A stretch of DNA of 20,657 bases, taken from assembly GCA_036003365.1 (NCBI GenBank), contig DASYSL010000046.1, positions 1 to 20,657 on the forward strand, given 5' to 3'. The notes beneath the pieces are model-generated. The model ran no database searches and was not told where the DNA came from. It saw nothing but the letters and a program-made list of their open reading frames with translations. Position numbers and translations under genes: made by a program. Positions 1-8,276 of the stretch are shown here, piece after piece (within the stretch, counting starts at the first letter, position 1; every line of letters starts with the position of its first letter). This stretch comes from DASYSL01 sp036003365. Its GTDB lineage: Bacteria; Eisenbacteria; RBG-16-71-46; DASYSL01.

Positions 1-713
1 GCCTCGGAAACGGCATTTCGCAACGCGCGCACCTCCTCGGCCGCGAGCGGGCGCGCTACCCCCACCGGCAGGTCGCCGAGCTCGATGGGCCCCACGCGCA
101 CGCGAGCGAGGGCTATGAGATCGAGCCCGAGCGCGGCACACATGCGGCGCACCTGGCGGTTCTTGCCCTCGGCGATGGTGAGTCCGACGAGCCTGCGCCC
201 GAGCACTTCGACCGTGGCCGGGCGGCTCGTCTCCCCCGGCGCGAACTCCACGCCCATGCCGAGCTGGGCCAGCGCGCGCGGCGCTGGCGGCTCGGCCAGG
301 GTCAAATGGTAGGTCTTGGGAATCTCGTAGCGCGGATGCATGAGACGGTGGGCGAGATCGCCGTCTGAGGTCACGAGCAAGAGCCCGCTCGTATCCCCGT
401 CCAGCCGTCCCACCGGAAACAGGCGCGGCCCCCCGCGCGGCAGGTATGCGGCCACCGTGGGGCGACCGTCGGGATCGTGCATCGTGGTCAGCACGTTCAC
501 GGGCTTGTGCAACGCGAAGTAGGCGTCGGCGCGCTCGGGCGGCAGTGCCTTTCCGCGCACCGTGACGCGCTGGCGACGTGGATCGACCTGCGTGCCGGGC
601 TCGAGCACCACCTGGCCGTCGATGCGCACGTCGCCTTGCTGGATGAGCGTGTCGCACTTGCGGCGCGCGGCAATCCCGCGATCGGCGAGCAGCTTGTTGA
701 GGCGGACGGTCAG
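1..713 (-). CDS. rluB: RluB/RsuA-family rRNA pseudouridine synthase (3' end cut by window edge)
   Basis: Isomerises a uridine in rRNA to pseudouridine; the RluB branch acts on 23S rRNA. Visible here are 237 residues: an N-terminal S4 RNA-binding domain (about 1-60, beginning TVRLNKLLADRGIAARRK), then the synthase domain with the catalytic motif GRLDGDTSGLLL, whose Asp is residue 105, and the late motif GKNRQVRRM. The reading frame has no ATG, GTG or TTG at the expected N-terminus or for at least 300 bases upstream. The best start is CTG at 713, which sits 6 bases after a GAGG that overlaps the scpB stop; this gives the family's usual N-terminus. An alternative CTG at 725 overlaps the scpB TGA. 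It is the last visible gene of the trpS-scpA-scpB operon, the classic rluB neighbourhood. Family assignment is secure; RluB over RsuA/RluE rests on context. Confidence 0.88.
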   Translation of the reverse strand, partial: MTVRLNKLLADRGIAARRKCDTLIQQGDVRIDGQVVLEPGTQVDPRRQRVTVRGKALPPERADAYFALHKPVNVLTTMHDPDGRPTVAAYLPRGGPRLFPVGRLDGDTSGLLLVTSDGDLAHRLMHPRYEIPKTYHLTLAEPPAPRALAQLGMGVEFAPGETSRPATVEVLGRRLVGLTIAEGKNRQVRRMCAALGLDLIALARVRVGPIELGDLPVGVARPLAAEEVRALRNAVSE

Positions 714-721
714 ACTCGCCC

Positions 722-1402
722 TCAGCTCTCGGTTTCGGCGTGCTCCTCGGCGTGCTCTTCGGAGCTGTCTTGGGAGCCCTCGCCCTCGGCGGGCGGCTCG
801 AGCGCCGGCTTCACGGACACGGCTTCCGCGGCGGCCGGTGGGAACAGCGGCTCCTGCTCGGTCTCGGCCTCGCGCGCCTGCAGGATGGCCTTGAGCTCCT
901 CGGGGCGCGGCAGATCGTTGAGATCGCGCAGCCCGAAGTAGGAGAGGAACTCGCTCGTCGAGCCATAGAGGAGCGGACGGCCGACCACGTCGGAGCGGCC
1001 CTTGATGGTGATGAGGTCGCGCTCGAGCAGCGTGGCCAAAGCGCTGCCCGAGTCGACGCCGCGGATCGATTCGATCTCGGGCCGCGTCACCGGCTGCTTG
1101 TAGGCGACGATGGCGAGGGTTTCCAGGGAGGCACGCGAGAGCCGCGACTTGCGCTTGCCCTGGAGCATCTTCTTGATCCACGGCGCGTGCTTCTCGCGCG
1201 TGACGATGAGCCAGCCGCCGCCGATCTCCACCAATTGCACGCCGCGCTCCTGGCGGTCGAGGTCCTCGCGCAGGGCTTCGAGCGCGTTGGAAACGTCCAT
1301 GGCATCGGCGCCGACCGTCTCCACCAGCAGGCTCAGCGTGAGCGGGCTGTCGGAGGCGAACAGCAGTGCTTCGAGAAGCGGTCGCAGCTCATCCGGTGGC
1401 AT
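722..1402 (-). CDS. scpB: Segregation and condensation protein B
   Basis: ScpB is the winged-helix (kite) partner that dimerises and binds ScpA to complete the Smc condensin complex on the nucleoid. The 226-residue product starts MPPDELRPLLEALLFASDSPLT, the standard ScpB opening, and contains the conserved winged-helix stretches TLAIVAYKQPVTRPEIESIRG and RPLLYGSTSEFLSYFGL. An in-frame extension to 1531 exists but is Arg-rich, unlike any ScpB, and lies inside scpA. The ATG at 1402 overlaps the end of scpA by 14 bases, which implies translational coupling. The C-terminal tail (about 185-226) is acidic, ends in repeated EEHAE units, and is probably disordered; it is longer than in Bacillus ScpB. 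Confidence 0.95.
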   Translation of the reverse strand: MPPDELRPLLEALLFASDSPLTLSLLVETVGADAMDVSNALEALREDLDRQERGVQLVEIGGGWLIVTREKHAPWIKKMLQGKRKSRLSRASLETLAIVAYKQPVTRPEIESIRGVDSGSALATLLERDLITIKGRSDVVGRPLLYGSTSEFLSYFGLRDLNDLPRPEELKAILQAREAETEQEPLFPPAAAEAVSVKPALEPPAEGEGSQDSSEEHAEEHAETES

Positions 1403-2231
1403 CGTCGCTCCTCTGCTTGCGCCGCACCTTGGGCGGCGGATCCGTTTCCGTGGCCGGCGGCGCGCCCTCCACATTCTCCTCGCTCGTCGCGCTCGAGCCC
1501 GGATCGGGCGCGGGCTCGACCCAGATCTCACCGAAGGGAGTGCCCTGCTCCACGCGCAGCCGCGCCATCTTGAGGAGCTCGAGCAGCGCCAAGAGCGTGA
1601 CGATGGCCTCGATGCGGCTCCGGCACTCCTCGAGCAGCAGCGTGAACGACATGCGGCCGGCGCGTCGCGTGCGCTGCAGGAGAAGGCCCATCTTGTCCTC
1701 GATGTCGTAGGCCTCGCCCGTCATCTCGAGCACGTTGCGCTCGGGCAGACGTGCCAGCACGCGATCGAGTGCGTCGAGCAGCGCGAACAGGCTCACGGCC
1801 GCCAGCGGCAGCGGCCCCGCCTCCGACTCGTCGGGCACCAGGCCACGCTCGAACATCTCGCGGCGGCGCGCCTCGCGGTCCTTGAGCCCATCGGCCGCTT
1901 CCTTGTACTGGCGGTACTCGAGCAGCCGCTGCACCAGCTCCTCGCGCGGGTCCTTCTCTTCTTCCTCGCCGTACGTCGGCTGCGGCAGCAGCATGCGCGC
2001 CTTGATGCGCATGAGCGTCGCCGCCATGACCAGGAACTCGCCGCTGACCTCGAGATCCAGCAATCGCATCATCTCGAGGTAGCGCAGGAACTGCTGCGTG
2101 ATGTGCGCGATGGGAATGTCGTAGATGTCGACTTCGTCGCGCTGGATCAAGTGCAGGAGGAGATCGAGCGGACCCTCGAACTTCTCGAGCTTGATCTCGA
2201 CCGACGGGCGTAGCGGCGGCAGTCCGCTCAT
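1389..2231 (-). CDS. scpA: Segregation and condensation protein A (kleisin)
   Basis: ScpA is the kleisin that bridges Smc heads and recruits ScpB for chromosome compaction. The 280-residue protein has the diagnostic N-terminus VEIKLEKFEGPLDLLLHLI followed by the helix with DIYDIPIAHITQQFLRYLE, and the EFLVMAATLMRIKARMLLP segment that contacts the Smc neck. The C-terminal winged helix lies at about 200-260 (FTLLLEECRSRIEAIVTLLALLELLKMARL). The tail after 250 is acidic and Pro-rich. The ATG overlaps the trpS stop as ATGA (4 bases), and the 3' end overlaps scpB by 14 bases, so trpS-scpA-scpB is one transcript. No smc gene lies in the window. Confidence 0.95.
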   Translation of the reverse strand: MSGLPPLRPSVEIKLEKFEGPLDLLLHLIQRDEVDIYDIPIAHITQQFLRYLEMMRLLDLEVSGEFLVMAATLMRIKARMLLPQPTYGEEEEKDPREELVQRLLEYRQYKEAADGLKDREARRREMFERGLVPDESEAGPLPLAAVSLFALLDALDRVLARLPERNVLEMTGEAYDIEDKMGLLLQRTRRAGRMSFTLLLEECRSRIEAIVTLLALLELLKMARLRVEQGTPFGEIWVEPAPDPGSSATSEENVEGAPPATETDPPPKVRRKQRSDDATG

Positions 2232-3313
2232 CGTCTCTCGAGCCCCATGGCGTCACGCACCTCGGCCATCGTTTTCTCGGCGATCGCGCGCGCGCGACGG
2301 TCGCCGTCGGCGATCACGTCCCACACATGATTGGGATCGCGCGACAGCTCGGCACGGCGCTCGCGGATCGGCGCCAGGTAACGGGCGAGCACCTCGCTCA
2401 AATGCTTCTTGTCGGCCACGCAGCCGAGCTGGCCGGCGCGGCAGCGGGCCGCGATGTCCTCGGCCTCGCCGGCATTGAACTTGCGGTGATACTCCCACAC
2501 CACGCAGCCCGGATGCCCATCCGAGGGATCGGCTTCTGGCCGGCCCGGGTCGCCGAGGCGGATCTTCTTGGGGTCGGTGTAGGCCTCGCGCACTTTCTTG
2601 GCAATGTCCTCGGGCGTGTCGGCGATCCAGATGGTGTTGCCCACCGACTTCGACATGCGGGTTCCGTCGAGCCCGCGCAAGCGCGCGAACGGGGTCAGGC
2701 GTGGCTCGGGCTCGGGAAACACCGGCCTTTCCGGCGACGCATAGAGATGGTTGAAGCGCCGCGCGATCTCGCGCGTCAGCTCGACGTGCGGCACCTGATC
2801 CTCGCCCACCGGAACGACGTTGGCTTTGTACAGGAGGATGTCGGCCGCCTGCAGCACGGGATAGCCCAGATGCCCCATCGACACCGTGCTCTCCTCCATG
2901 CCCAGATCGCGCACCTGCTCCTTGAGCGTCGGATTGCGCTCGACCCGCGCCTTGGTGACCAGCATCGAGAAGAGCAGAAACAGCTCGGCGTGCTCTTTGA
3001 TGTGCGACTGGACGAAGATCGGGCTCACCGCCGGGTCGAGACCGGCGGCCAGCCAGTCGAGCACCATCTCGTAGGTGTTCGACTGCAGCTCGTCGACGCG
3101 ATCGGCGCCGGTGGTGAGCGCGTGCCAGTCGGCCACCATGAAGAAGGAGTCGAAATCCTTCTGCAGCGTGATCCAGTTCTCGAGCGCGCCCACGTAGTTG
3201 CCGAGGTGCATCTGCCCCGTCGGCCGCATGCCGGAGAGGATGCGTCCGCGCTTGGCGGTGGCGGCGGGGGCGGCTGGACCGCGCGTGGCACTGGCTTCGG
3301 GACGCGCGCTCAC
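2228..3313 (-). CDS. trpS: Tryptophanyl-tRNA synthetase
   Basis: Class Ic synthetase that charges tRNA-Trp in the cytosol. The 361-residue product contains the HIGH-type signature as HLGN (36-39, in SGMRPTGQMHLGNYVGALENW) and the KMSKS loop as RMSKS (219-223). The Rossmann catalytic core is complete (LVTKARVERNPTLKEQV, VGEDQVPHVELTREIARRFN), and the C-terminal helical domain ends in MGLERR. The GTG start at 3313 overlaps the upstream protease stop as GTGA and gives about 20 extra Ala/Pro-rich residues before the conserved core. The longer frame upstream of it lies inside the protease gene and has no synthetase character. Its placement ahead of scpAB is a recurrent bacterial arrangement. Confidence 0.95.
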   Translation of the reverse strand: MSARPEASATRGPAAPAATAKRGRILSGMRPTGQMHLGNYVGALENWITLQKDFDSFFMVADWHALTTGADRVDELQSNTYEMVLDWLAAGLDPAVSPIFVQSHIKEHAELFLLFSMLVTKARVERNPTLKEQVRDLGMEESTVSMGHLGYPVLQAADILLYKANVVPVGEDQVPHVELTREIARRFNHLYASPERPVFPEPEPRLTPFARLRGLDGTRMSKSVGNTIWIADTPEDIAKKVREAYTDPKKIRLGDPGRPEADPSDGHPGCVVWEYHRKFNAGEAEDIAARCRAGQLGCVADKKHLSEVLARYLAPIRERRAELSRDPNHVWDVIADGDRRARAIAEKTMAEVRDAMGLERR

Positions 3314-3975
3314 GAGGTGGCCACTCCGAAGGGCAACGCCGCGAGCCTGAGGAGCAACGTCGCCAGAAAGATCGTCGGCGCCTGCACCAGCGTGTAGTTC
3401 ACCGCCGGAATCATGAGCAGAAGGAAGATCACGATGATGCCCATGAACCCGATGCGCGCGTAGGCATGCGCCAGAGTGGGCGGCAGGACGCGCAGCGCCA
3501 CCCAGTGGCCGTCGAGCGGCGGGATGGGTAGCAGGTTGAAGATGGCAAGCAGGCAATTGAGCCGGAGCCCCTCCGTGGCGATGACGCCCATCGGCTCACG
3601 AACCGGCGCCGAGACCATGAACGAGACGATGTAGAGGACGGCGAACACGAACCCGAGGAGCACGTTCGACGTCGGGCCCGCGGCGGCCACCAGAATGCCG
3701 TCGAGCTTGCCGCGGAAATTGCGCGCGTCGACCGGCACCGGCTTGGCCCAGCCGATGAGGAAGCGCGAGCCCGTCAGCAAGAGGATTCCCGGCAAGATGA
3801 TGCTCCCGTAGAGATCGATGTGCGGCACCGGATTGAGCGTGAGCCGCCCGGCGTACTTGGCGGTCGGATCGCCTCTCCACAAAGCCACGAGACCGTGCGA
3901 GCACTCGTGGACGATGACGGAGAAGAGAAACACCGGCAGATACAGCAGTACGGCCCCGAGCTGACTGGTGTCCAA
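3310..3975 (-). CDS. Site-2 protease family (M50) membrane metalloprotease
   Basis: Intramembrane zinc metalloprotease of the short M50B type, probably cutting or regulating membrane-embedded substrates; the substrate is unknown. The 221-residue product has the zinc motif HECSH (23-27) in the first membrane helix and the second-ligand motif NLLPIPPLDG (147-156, Asp155), with about five or six hydrophobic segments. It has no PDZ domain, so it belongs to the small soluble-loop subgroup rather than RseP. I chose TTG at 3975 because AGGAG lies 5 bases before it; an alternative TTG at 4020 lacks a ribosome site and would add 15 residues. Its TGA overlaps the trpS GTG, which makes it the first gene of the scpAB operon. 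Confidence 0.9.
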   Translation of the reverse strand: MDTSQLGAVLLYLPVFLFSVIVHECSHGLVALWRGDPTAKYAGRLTLNPVPHIDLYGSIILPGILLLTGSRFLIGWAKPVPVDARNFRGKLDGILVAAAGPTSNVLLGFVFAVLYIVSFMVSAPVREPMGVIATEGLRLNCLLAIFNLLPIPPLDGHWVALRVLPPTLAHAYARIGFMGIIVIFLLLMIPAVNYTLVQAPTIFLATLLLRLAALPFGVATS

Positions 3976-4059
3976 GAAGGCTCCTGTCGGTGGACGGCTC
4001 GACGCGGAGACTACGGGCAAAGATACGCAATCGCAAGGAGTTTCGGGCGACCGAGAAGC

Positions 4060-5898
4060 CTACTTGCGAGGCCCCTCCAGGCACTTCACGCAGAGCACCG
4101 TGAGATCGTCGGTCAAGTGCTCGGCGCCCTGCGTGAAGGCGGTCACGCGGCGCACCAGCGCATCGACGATGTCGCGCGCCGACGACGCGTGCACTTCCTC
4201 CAGGAGCGCCACCACGCGCTCGGGCCCGAACTGCTCGCCGTCGGGCGCCGCCGCCTCGCTCACGCCGTCGGTGTAGCAGAGGATGGTGTCGCCCGGGCTC
4301 AAGCTCGTCGGGCGCTCCTCGTATTGCGAGTCGGGCAGCACGCCCAGCGCCAGGCCACCTTCGGTGAGCCGCTCCACGGTTCCGTTGGCGCGCCTCAAGA
4401 TGGGCGGGTCGTGGCCCGCGTTGGAGAAAGTGAAGATGCGGTTCTTCGAATCGAGGACGCCGTAGAACGCGGTCACGAACTTGCCGCGGTCGGTGCTCTC
4501 GTGGAGCAGCGTGTTCACCTTGGCCAGGATGGTGCGCAAGGCGAACTGGTTACGGATCTCGGCCAAGAGCATGGCGCGGTACGCCGCCATGAGCAGGGCG
4601 GCCGGGATGCCCTTCCCCGACACGTCGCTGATGGCCACGCCGAGCTGGTTCTCGACGATGGGGATGAAGTCGAAGTAGTCGCCGCCCACTTCCGAATACG
4701 GCAGGTTGAGCCCGTGGACGTCGAAGCCCGGCACCACCGGGTCGGACTTGGGCAAGAACGAGATCTGGATCTGGCGCGCGATGGCCAGCTCACGCTCGAG
4801 CTGACGCCGATGCTCGACCTCCTCGAGCAGGCGGGCACGCTCGATGGCCGCGGCGGCCTGGCTGGCGAAGGCGTGCAGCACCTCGAGATGCGCCTCGGTG
4901 TAGGTGTCCTTGCGGTCGCTCTCCAGGTTGAAGACGCCCATCACCTTGCCCTCGGCGATCAGCGGACACGCCATCTCGGAGCGCGTACGCGCGCGCGCCA
5001 GGACGTAACGATTGTCCTTGGACGTGTCGGGCACGATGATGCTCTCGCCCGTCTTCGCCACCCAGCCCACGATCCCCTGCCCGATCGAGAGCTCGACCCC
5101 CGGATGCCAGGTCTCGGGATAGCCGCGCCCCAGGTGGGCCTCGACCAGCGAGCCGTCCTTGGAGAGCAAGAAGATCGCTCCGGCGTCGTAGGTCACGAGC
5201 CGGCGCAAACCGTCGAGAATGGCTTCGAGCGTGGCCGAGAGGGTGAGCGGCTGCGACAGCGAGCGGGCCACGCGCAGGAGCGTGGCGCGCTCGGCGGCGC
5301 GGCGGCGCACGTCGAAATAGAGCTGCGCGTTCTCGATCGCCACCGCGAACTCGCGCGCCGCCGCCTCGAGGGAGCGCGCATCCACTTCGGAGAAGGTGCC
5401 CCCGCCGGCGCGGTCGAGGCATTCGATGACGCCCAGGATCTGGCCGCGACGCTCGAGCGGCACGACGAGCGCCGACTTCCAACCCGGCTGCTCGTCCTTG
5501 TATTCGGGCGAATCCGACGACGAGCCGAGGATCACGACGCGCCCTTGCGTGGCCGCGCGCCCGGGCAGGCCTTCGCCCGCCGCGACATACATCTCGCGGA
5601 AGCCTTCGGTGAACGTGGGCGCGAACTCACGGCACAGGAGCCGGCGCCCGCCGTGGCGATAGAGCCAGATGCGCACGCGCTCGGCGCGCACCAGCGCGTG
5701 CACGTACGCGACGCAGGCGTTGATCAGCTCGTCGAGGCCCAGCGAGCGGTTCAGGAATTCGGTGAGATTCCGGTAGCGGCAGCGATCCGGCGGATCACCA
5801 TCGCTCCACAGGCACGAGCCCACCGGGCTCGCGGGCTCGGCCGAGCTCTCCAGAAGCTCGGCCGCCGCCCTCTCTCCGCTCGCATCCGAGCGCTTCAA
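4060..5898 (-). CDS. Two-GAF SpoIIE/RsbU-type PP2C serine phosphatase
   Basis: Sensor phosphatase of the RsbU/SpoIIE class, which dephosphorylates anti-sigma-factor antagonists in partner-switching pathways. The 612-residue product has an N-terminal GAF domain (about 50-185), a second GAF domain (about 200-355, with GQGIVGWVAKTGESIIVPD), a coiled-coil linker (about 350-385, RARLLEEVEHRRQLERELAIARQIQ) and a PP2C catalytic domain. Metal-binding aspartates are all present: GGDYFDF (Asp407), SDVSGKG (Asp425), CYTDGVSEA (Asp544) and TDDLTVLC (Asp597/598). It has no membrane segment, so it is probably cytosolic. The start is TTG at 5898, preceded 4 bases away by AAAGGAGG, close to a perfect ribosome site; the frame continues to 5994 but without such support. 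No anti-sigma or STAS partner is in the window. It is divergent from pilB. Confidence 0.93.
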   Translation of the reverse strand: MKRSDASGERAAAELLESSAEPASPVGSCLWSDGDPPDRCRYRNLTEFLNRSLGLDELINACVAYVHALVRAERVRIWLYRHGGRRLLCREFAPTFTEGFREMYVAAGEGLPGRAATQGRVVILGSSSDSPEYKDEQPGWKSALVVPLERRGQILGVIECLDRAGGGTFSEVDARSLEAAAREFAVAIENAQLYFDVRRRAAERATLLRVARSLSQPLTLSATLEAILDGLRRLVTYDAGAIFLLSKDGSLVEAHLGRGYPETWHPGVELSIGQGIVGWVAKTGESIIVPDTSKDNRYVLARARTRSEMACPLIAEGKVMGVFNLESDRKDTYTEAHLEVLHAFASQAAAAIERARLLEEVEHRRQLERELAIARQIQISFLPKSDPVVPGFDVHGLNLPYSEVGGDYFDFIPIVENQLGVAISDVSGKGIPAALLMAAYRAMLLAEIRNQFALRTILAKVNTLLHESTDRGKFVTAFYGVLDSKNRIFTFSNAGHDPPILRRANGTVERLTEGGLALGVLPDSQYEERPTSLSPGDTILCYTDGVSEAAAPDGEQFGPERVVALLEEVHASSARDIVDALVRRVTAFTQGAEHLTDDLTVLCVKCLEGPRK

Positions 5899-6108
5899 AA
5901 CTCCTCCTTTGCGCGGCCATTCGGGTCCTTTTCCGGGTTCGCCGGAGGATAGCCCAGGGCCCCGACAGGAAGCCAGAACCGACGACGGCACCAAGGGTTA
6001 AGTGCCTCGCAATTTGCCTGGAAGCCCGGCCGGTGCGGCCGATAACGGCGAGGAAGGGGTCCCCCTCCGCTCGGAGTGTGTCCAGGACCGCCTCCACCGA
6101 GGAGACGC
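5899..6108. promoter_or_regulatory. Divergent intergenic region between phosphatase and pilB genes
   Basis: This 210-bp gap must carry the promoters for both divergent genes. The clear elements are the two ribosome sites: AAAGGAGG for the phosphatase at the left end, and GAGGAG 4 bases before the pilB ATG at the right end. A GGCCG-GTG-CGGCC dyad lies near 6030-6043. I could not find a convincing sigma-70 or sigma-54 promoter on either strand. Confidence 0.45.
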
Positions 6109-8253
6109 ATGCCGCGCGAACGTCGCAAGATGGGCGACCTGCTGCTGGCCGCCGGCGTCGTGACCCAGGAGCAGCTGCAAGAGGCGCTCGACGAGCAGAA
6201 AGCCACGTCCGAGCTTCTCGGTCAGCTGCTCGTGCGCAAGGGCCTGGTCACGGAGCACGCAATCTGCGAAGTCCTCCATCAGCAGCTCGGCCTGCCGGTC
6301 GTGCGTCTCGAAGGACTCGAGATCGACGAACACGCGCTCTCGCTGGTGAGCGAGGAGCTGGCTTCGCGCTATCTCGCCTTGCCGCTCGCCCTCGAGGGCC
6401 AGCGCGGCGGCCGCGCCCAGGCGCTCACCGTGGCCATGGCCGATCCCCTGAACGCGCGCGCCATCGAGGACATCCGTTTCTATTCCGGCCACTTCGTGCG
6501 GCCCGTGCTCGCGCCCGCGAGCGAGATCGCCGAGTCGATCACGCACTACTATCACCTCGACACGTCGATGAACGAGGTGCTGGACCGCATCGCGAGCGAA
6601 GAAGAGATCGGCGACGTCAAGCGCATCGACACCCCGGGCGAGCCCGAGGCCATCGACGAGCTGATCAAGGAGTCGAACGGGCGCCCCATCGTCCGCCTCA
6701 CCAACTGGCTTCTGACCAAGGCGGTGAACGAGCGCGCTTCGGACATCCACATCGAGCCCCAGGAGCGCGAGATCATCCTGCGCTACCGCATCGACGGCTT
6801 GCTTCAGGAGATCGCGCGGCTGCCCAAGTGGGCGCAGGCGGCGATCGTGTCGCGCATCAAGGTGCTCGCCAACCTGGACATCGCCGAGAAGCGCCAGCCC
6901 CAGGACGGCCACTTCAAGGTCGAGATCGCGCAGCGCCCGATCGAGCTTCGCGTCTCGACCCTGCCCGTGACCTACGGCGAGAAGGTCGTGATCCGCATCG
7001 TCGACCAGTACCGCAAGCCGGCCGACATCCAGACCCTGGGCCTGAACGAGAAGGACCTGGACGACGTGCGGCGGCTCATCAGCCGCCCCCAGGGCATCAT
7101 CCTGGTCACCGGGCCTACCGGTTCGGGCAAGTCGACGACCCTGTACTCGTTTCTGCGCCACCTCTATTCGGAGACGACCAACATCGTCACCGTCGAGGAC
7201 CCGGTCGAAAACCAGCTGCCGGGCATCAACCAGTGCCAGGTGGACGAGAAGGCGAAGAAGACCTTCGCGTCCGCGCTGCGCGCCATCCTGCGCCAGGACC
7301 CGGACGTGATCATGATCGGCGAGATCCGCGACGCCGAGACCGCGCAGATCGCCTTCCGCGCCTCGATCACCGGCCACCTCGTGTTCTCGACCGTGCACAC
7401 CAATGACGCACCTTCGGCGGTCACGCGTTTGATCGACGTCGGCCTGCAGCCGTTCATGGTCGCCAGCTCGCTGCTCGCCGTCATGTCGATGCGCCTGGTG
7501 CGCACCATCTGCCCCAAGTGCCGCGAGCCGTACGCGCTCGAGCCGGCGCGCGCGCGTCAGCTCGGCCTTCAGGTGTCGAGCGAGGAGCCGGTCATCGCCT
7601 ACAAGGGCTCAGGATGCGCGCATTGCCGCAACACCGGATACTTCGGGCGCACGGGCTTGTTCGAGCTGCTGGAGATCAACGACGACATCCGCGAGCTGAT
7701 CAATCAGGGCGCTCCCGACTCGACCATCCGCCTCGCCGCCATCGACCTGGGCATGAAGACGCTGGTCGAGGACGGCCTGGAGAAGGTGCTCGAAGGCCAG
7801 ACCACGCTCGACGAGGTCAGCCGCGTGGTCTACGTGGCCGAGGAGAACCGCCGCCTCTGTCCCTATTGCTCGACCGTGCTCGCGGGCGAGTTCGACTACT
7901 GCCCGTCGTGCGGGCACTTCGTCGGCGACTCGTGCGTGCAGTGCCACCGCCGCCTGAACAGCCACTGGTCGTACTGCCCGTTCTGCGGCACGACCAACCG
8001 CGCGCATCGCCTCGAGTCGCGCAACGTCCCGGGCGTGGCCCGCATCGAGGGTCGCCTGCCCGAGATCAAGCCTTCCGAAGTCGAAGAGCCCCCGGCTCGC
8101 AGGCCGGTGCCCGAGAAGGCTGAGAGAGCCGAAAAAGCGGACAAGACCGACAAGGCGGAAAGCGCCGCCTCCGAAGCCCGCAAGATGGCCGCCGATGCAC
8201 TGCTCGGTGCGCCGCCCGCGCGCGGGACCGCCAAGCCCCCCAAAGCCGCCTAG
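6109..8253 (+). CDS. PilB/GspE-family secretion ATPase with C-terminal double zinc ribbon
   Basis: Hexameric ATPase that drives type IV pilus assembly or type II secretion from the cytoplasmic face. The 714-residue protein has an N-terminal MshEN/T2SSE_N domain (about 5-150), then the GspE core: Walker A GPTGSGKST (335-343), Asp box TVEDPVE, Walker B ending DVIMIGEIRD (Glu405), and the His box STVHTNDA. The usual CM zinc motif is present (CPKC 468-471 and CAHC 503-506). After the core there is an added double zinc ribbon, with Cys pairs at 584/587, 598/601, 609/612 and 623/626, and a charged Lys/Glu/Ala-rich tail from about 655. The ATG at 6109 follows GAGGAG by 4 bases. No pilC, pilT, pilin or gsp gene is adjacent, so pilus versus secretion cannot be decided. 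Confidence 0.93.
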   Translation: MPRERRKMGDLLLAAGVVTQEQLQEALDEQKATSELLGQLLVRKGLVTEHAICEVLHQQLGLPVVRLEGLEIDEHALSLVSEELASRYLALPLALEGQRGGRAQALTVAMADPLNARAIEDIRFYSGHFVRPVLAPASEIAESITHYYHLDTSMNEVLDRIASEEEIGDVKRIDTPGEPEAIDELIKESNGRPIVRLTNWLLTKAVNERASDIHIEPQEREIILRYRIDGLLQEIARLPKWAQAAIVSRIKVLANLDIAEKRQPQDGHFKVEIAQRPIELRVSTLPVTYGEKVVIRIVDQYRKPADIQTLGLNEKDLDDVRRLISRPQGIILVTGPTGSGKSTTLYSFLRHLYSETTNIVTVEDPVENQLPGINQCQVDEKAKKTFASALRAILRQDPDVIMIGEIRDAETAQIAFRASITGHLVFSTVHTNDAPSAVTRLIDVGLQPFMVASSLLAVMSMRLVRTICPKCREPYALEPARARQLGLQVSSEEPVIAYKGSGCAHCRNTGYFGRTGLFELLEINDDIRELINQGAPDSTIRLAAIDLGMKTLVEDGLEKVLEGQTTLDEVSRVVYVAEENRRLCPYCSTVLAGEFDYCPSCGHFVGDSCVQCHRRLNSHWSYCPFCGTTNRAHRLESRNVPGVARIEGRLPEIKPSEVEEPPARRPVPEKAERAEKADKTDKAESAASEARKMAADALLGAPPARGTAKPPKAA

Positions 8254-8276
8254 CGCTCCGAAAACAACGCAAAGCG

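Noticed and set aside
3820..5952. 710-codon open frame on the plus strand opposite the phosphatase gene
   Set aside because: It is a GC-bias shadow: the translation is Arg/His/Glu/Ala-rich low-complexity sequence without any fold motif, while the minus strand encodes an intact PP2C with all metal ligands.
5990..6108. Sigma-54 promoter before pilB
   Set aside because: TGGAAG followed by GGTGC near 6018-6036 has the wrong GG-to-GC spacing and no TTGC element.
5998..7398. 466-codon open frame on the minus strand opposite pilB
   Set aside because: The composition is dominated by Leu, Asp, Arg and Val in antisense-codon patterns. The plus strand carries the full ATPase motifs.
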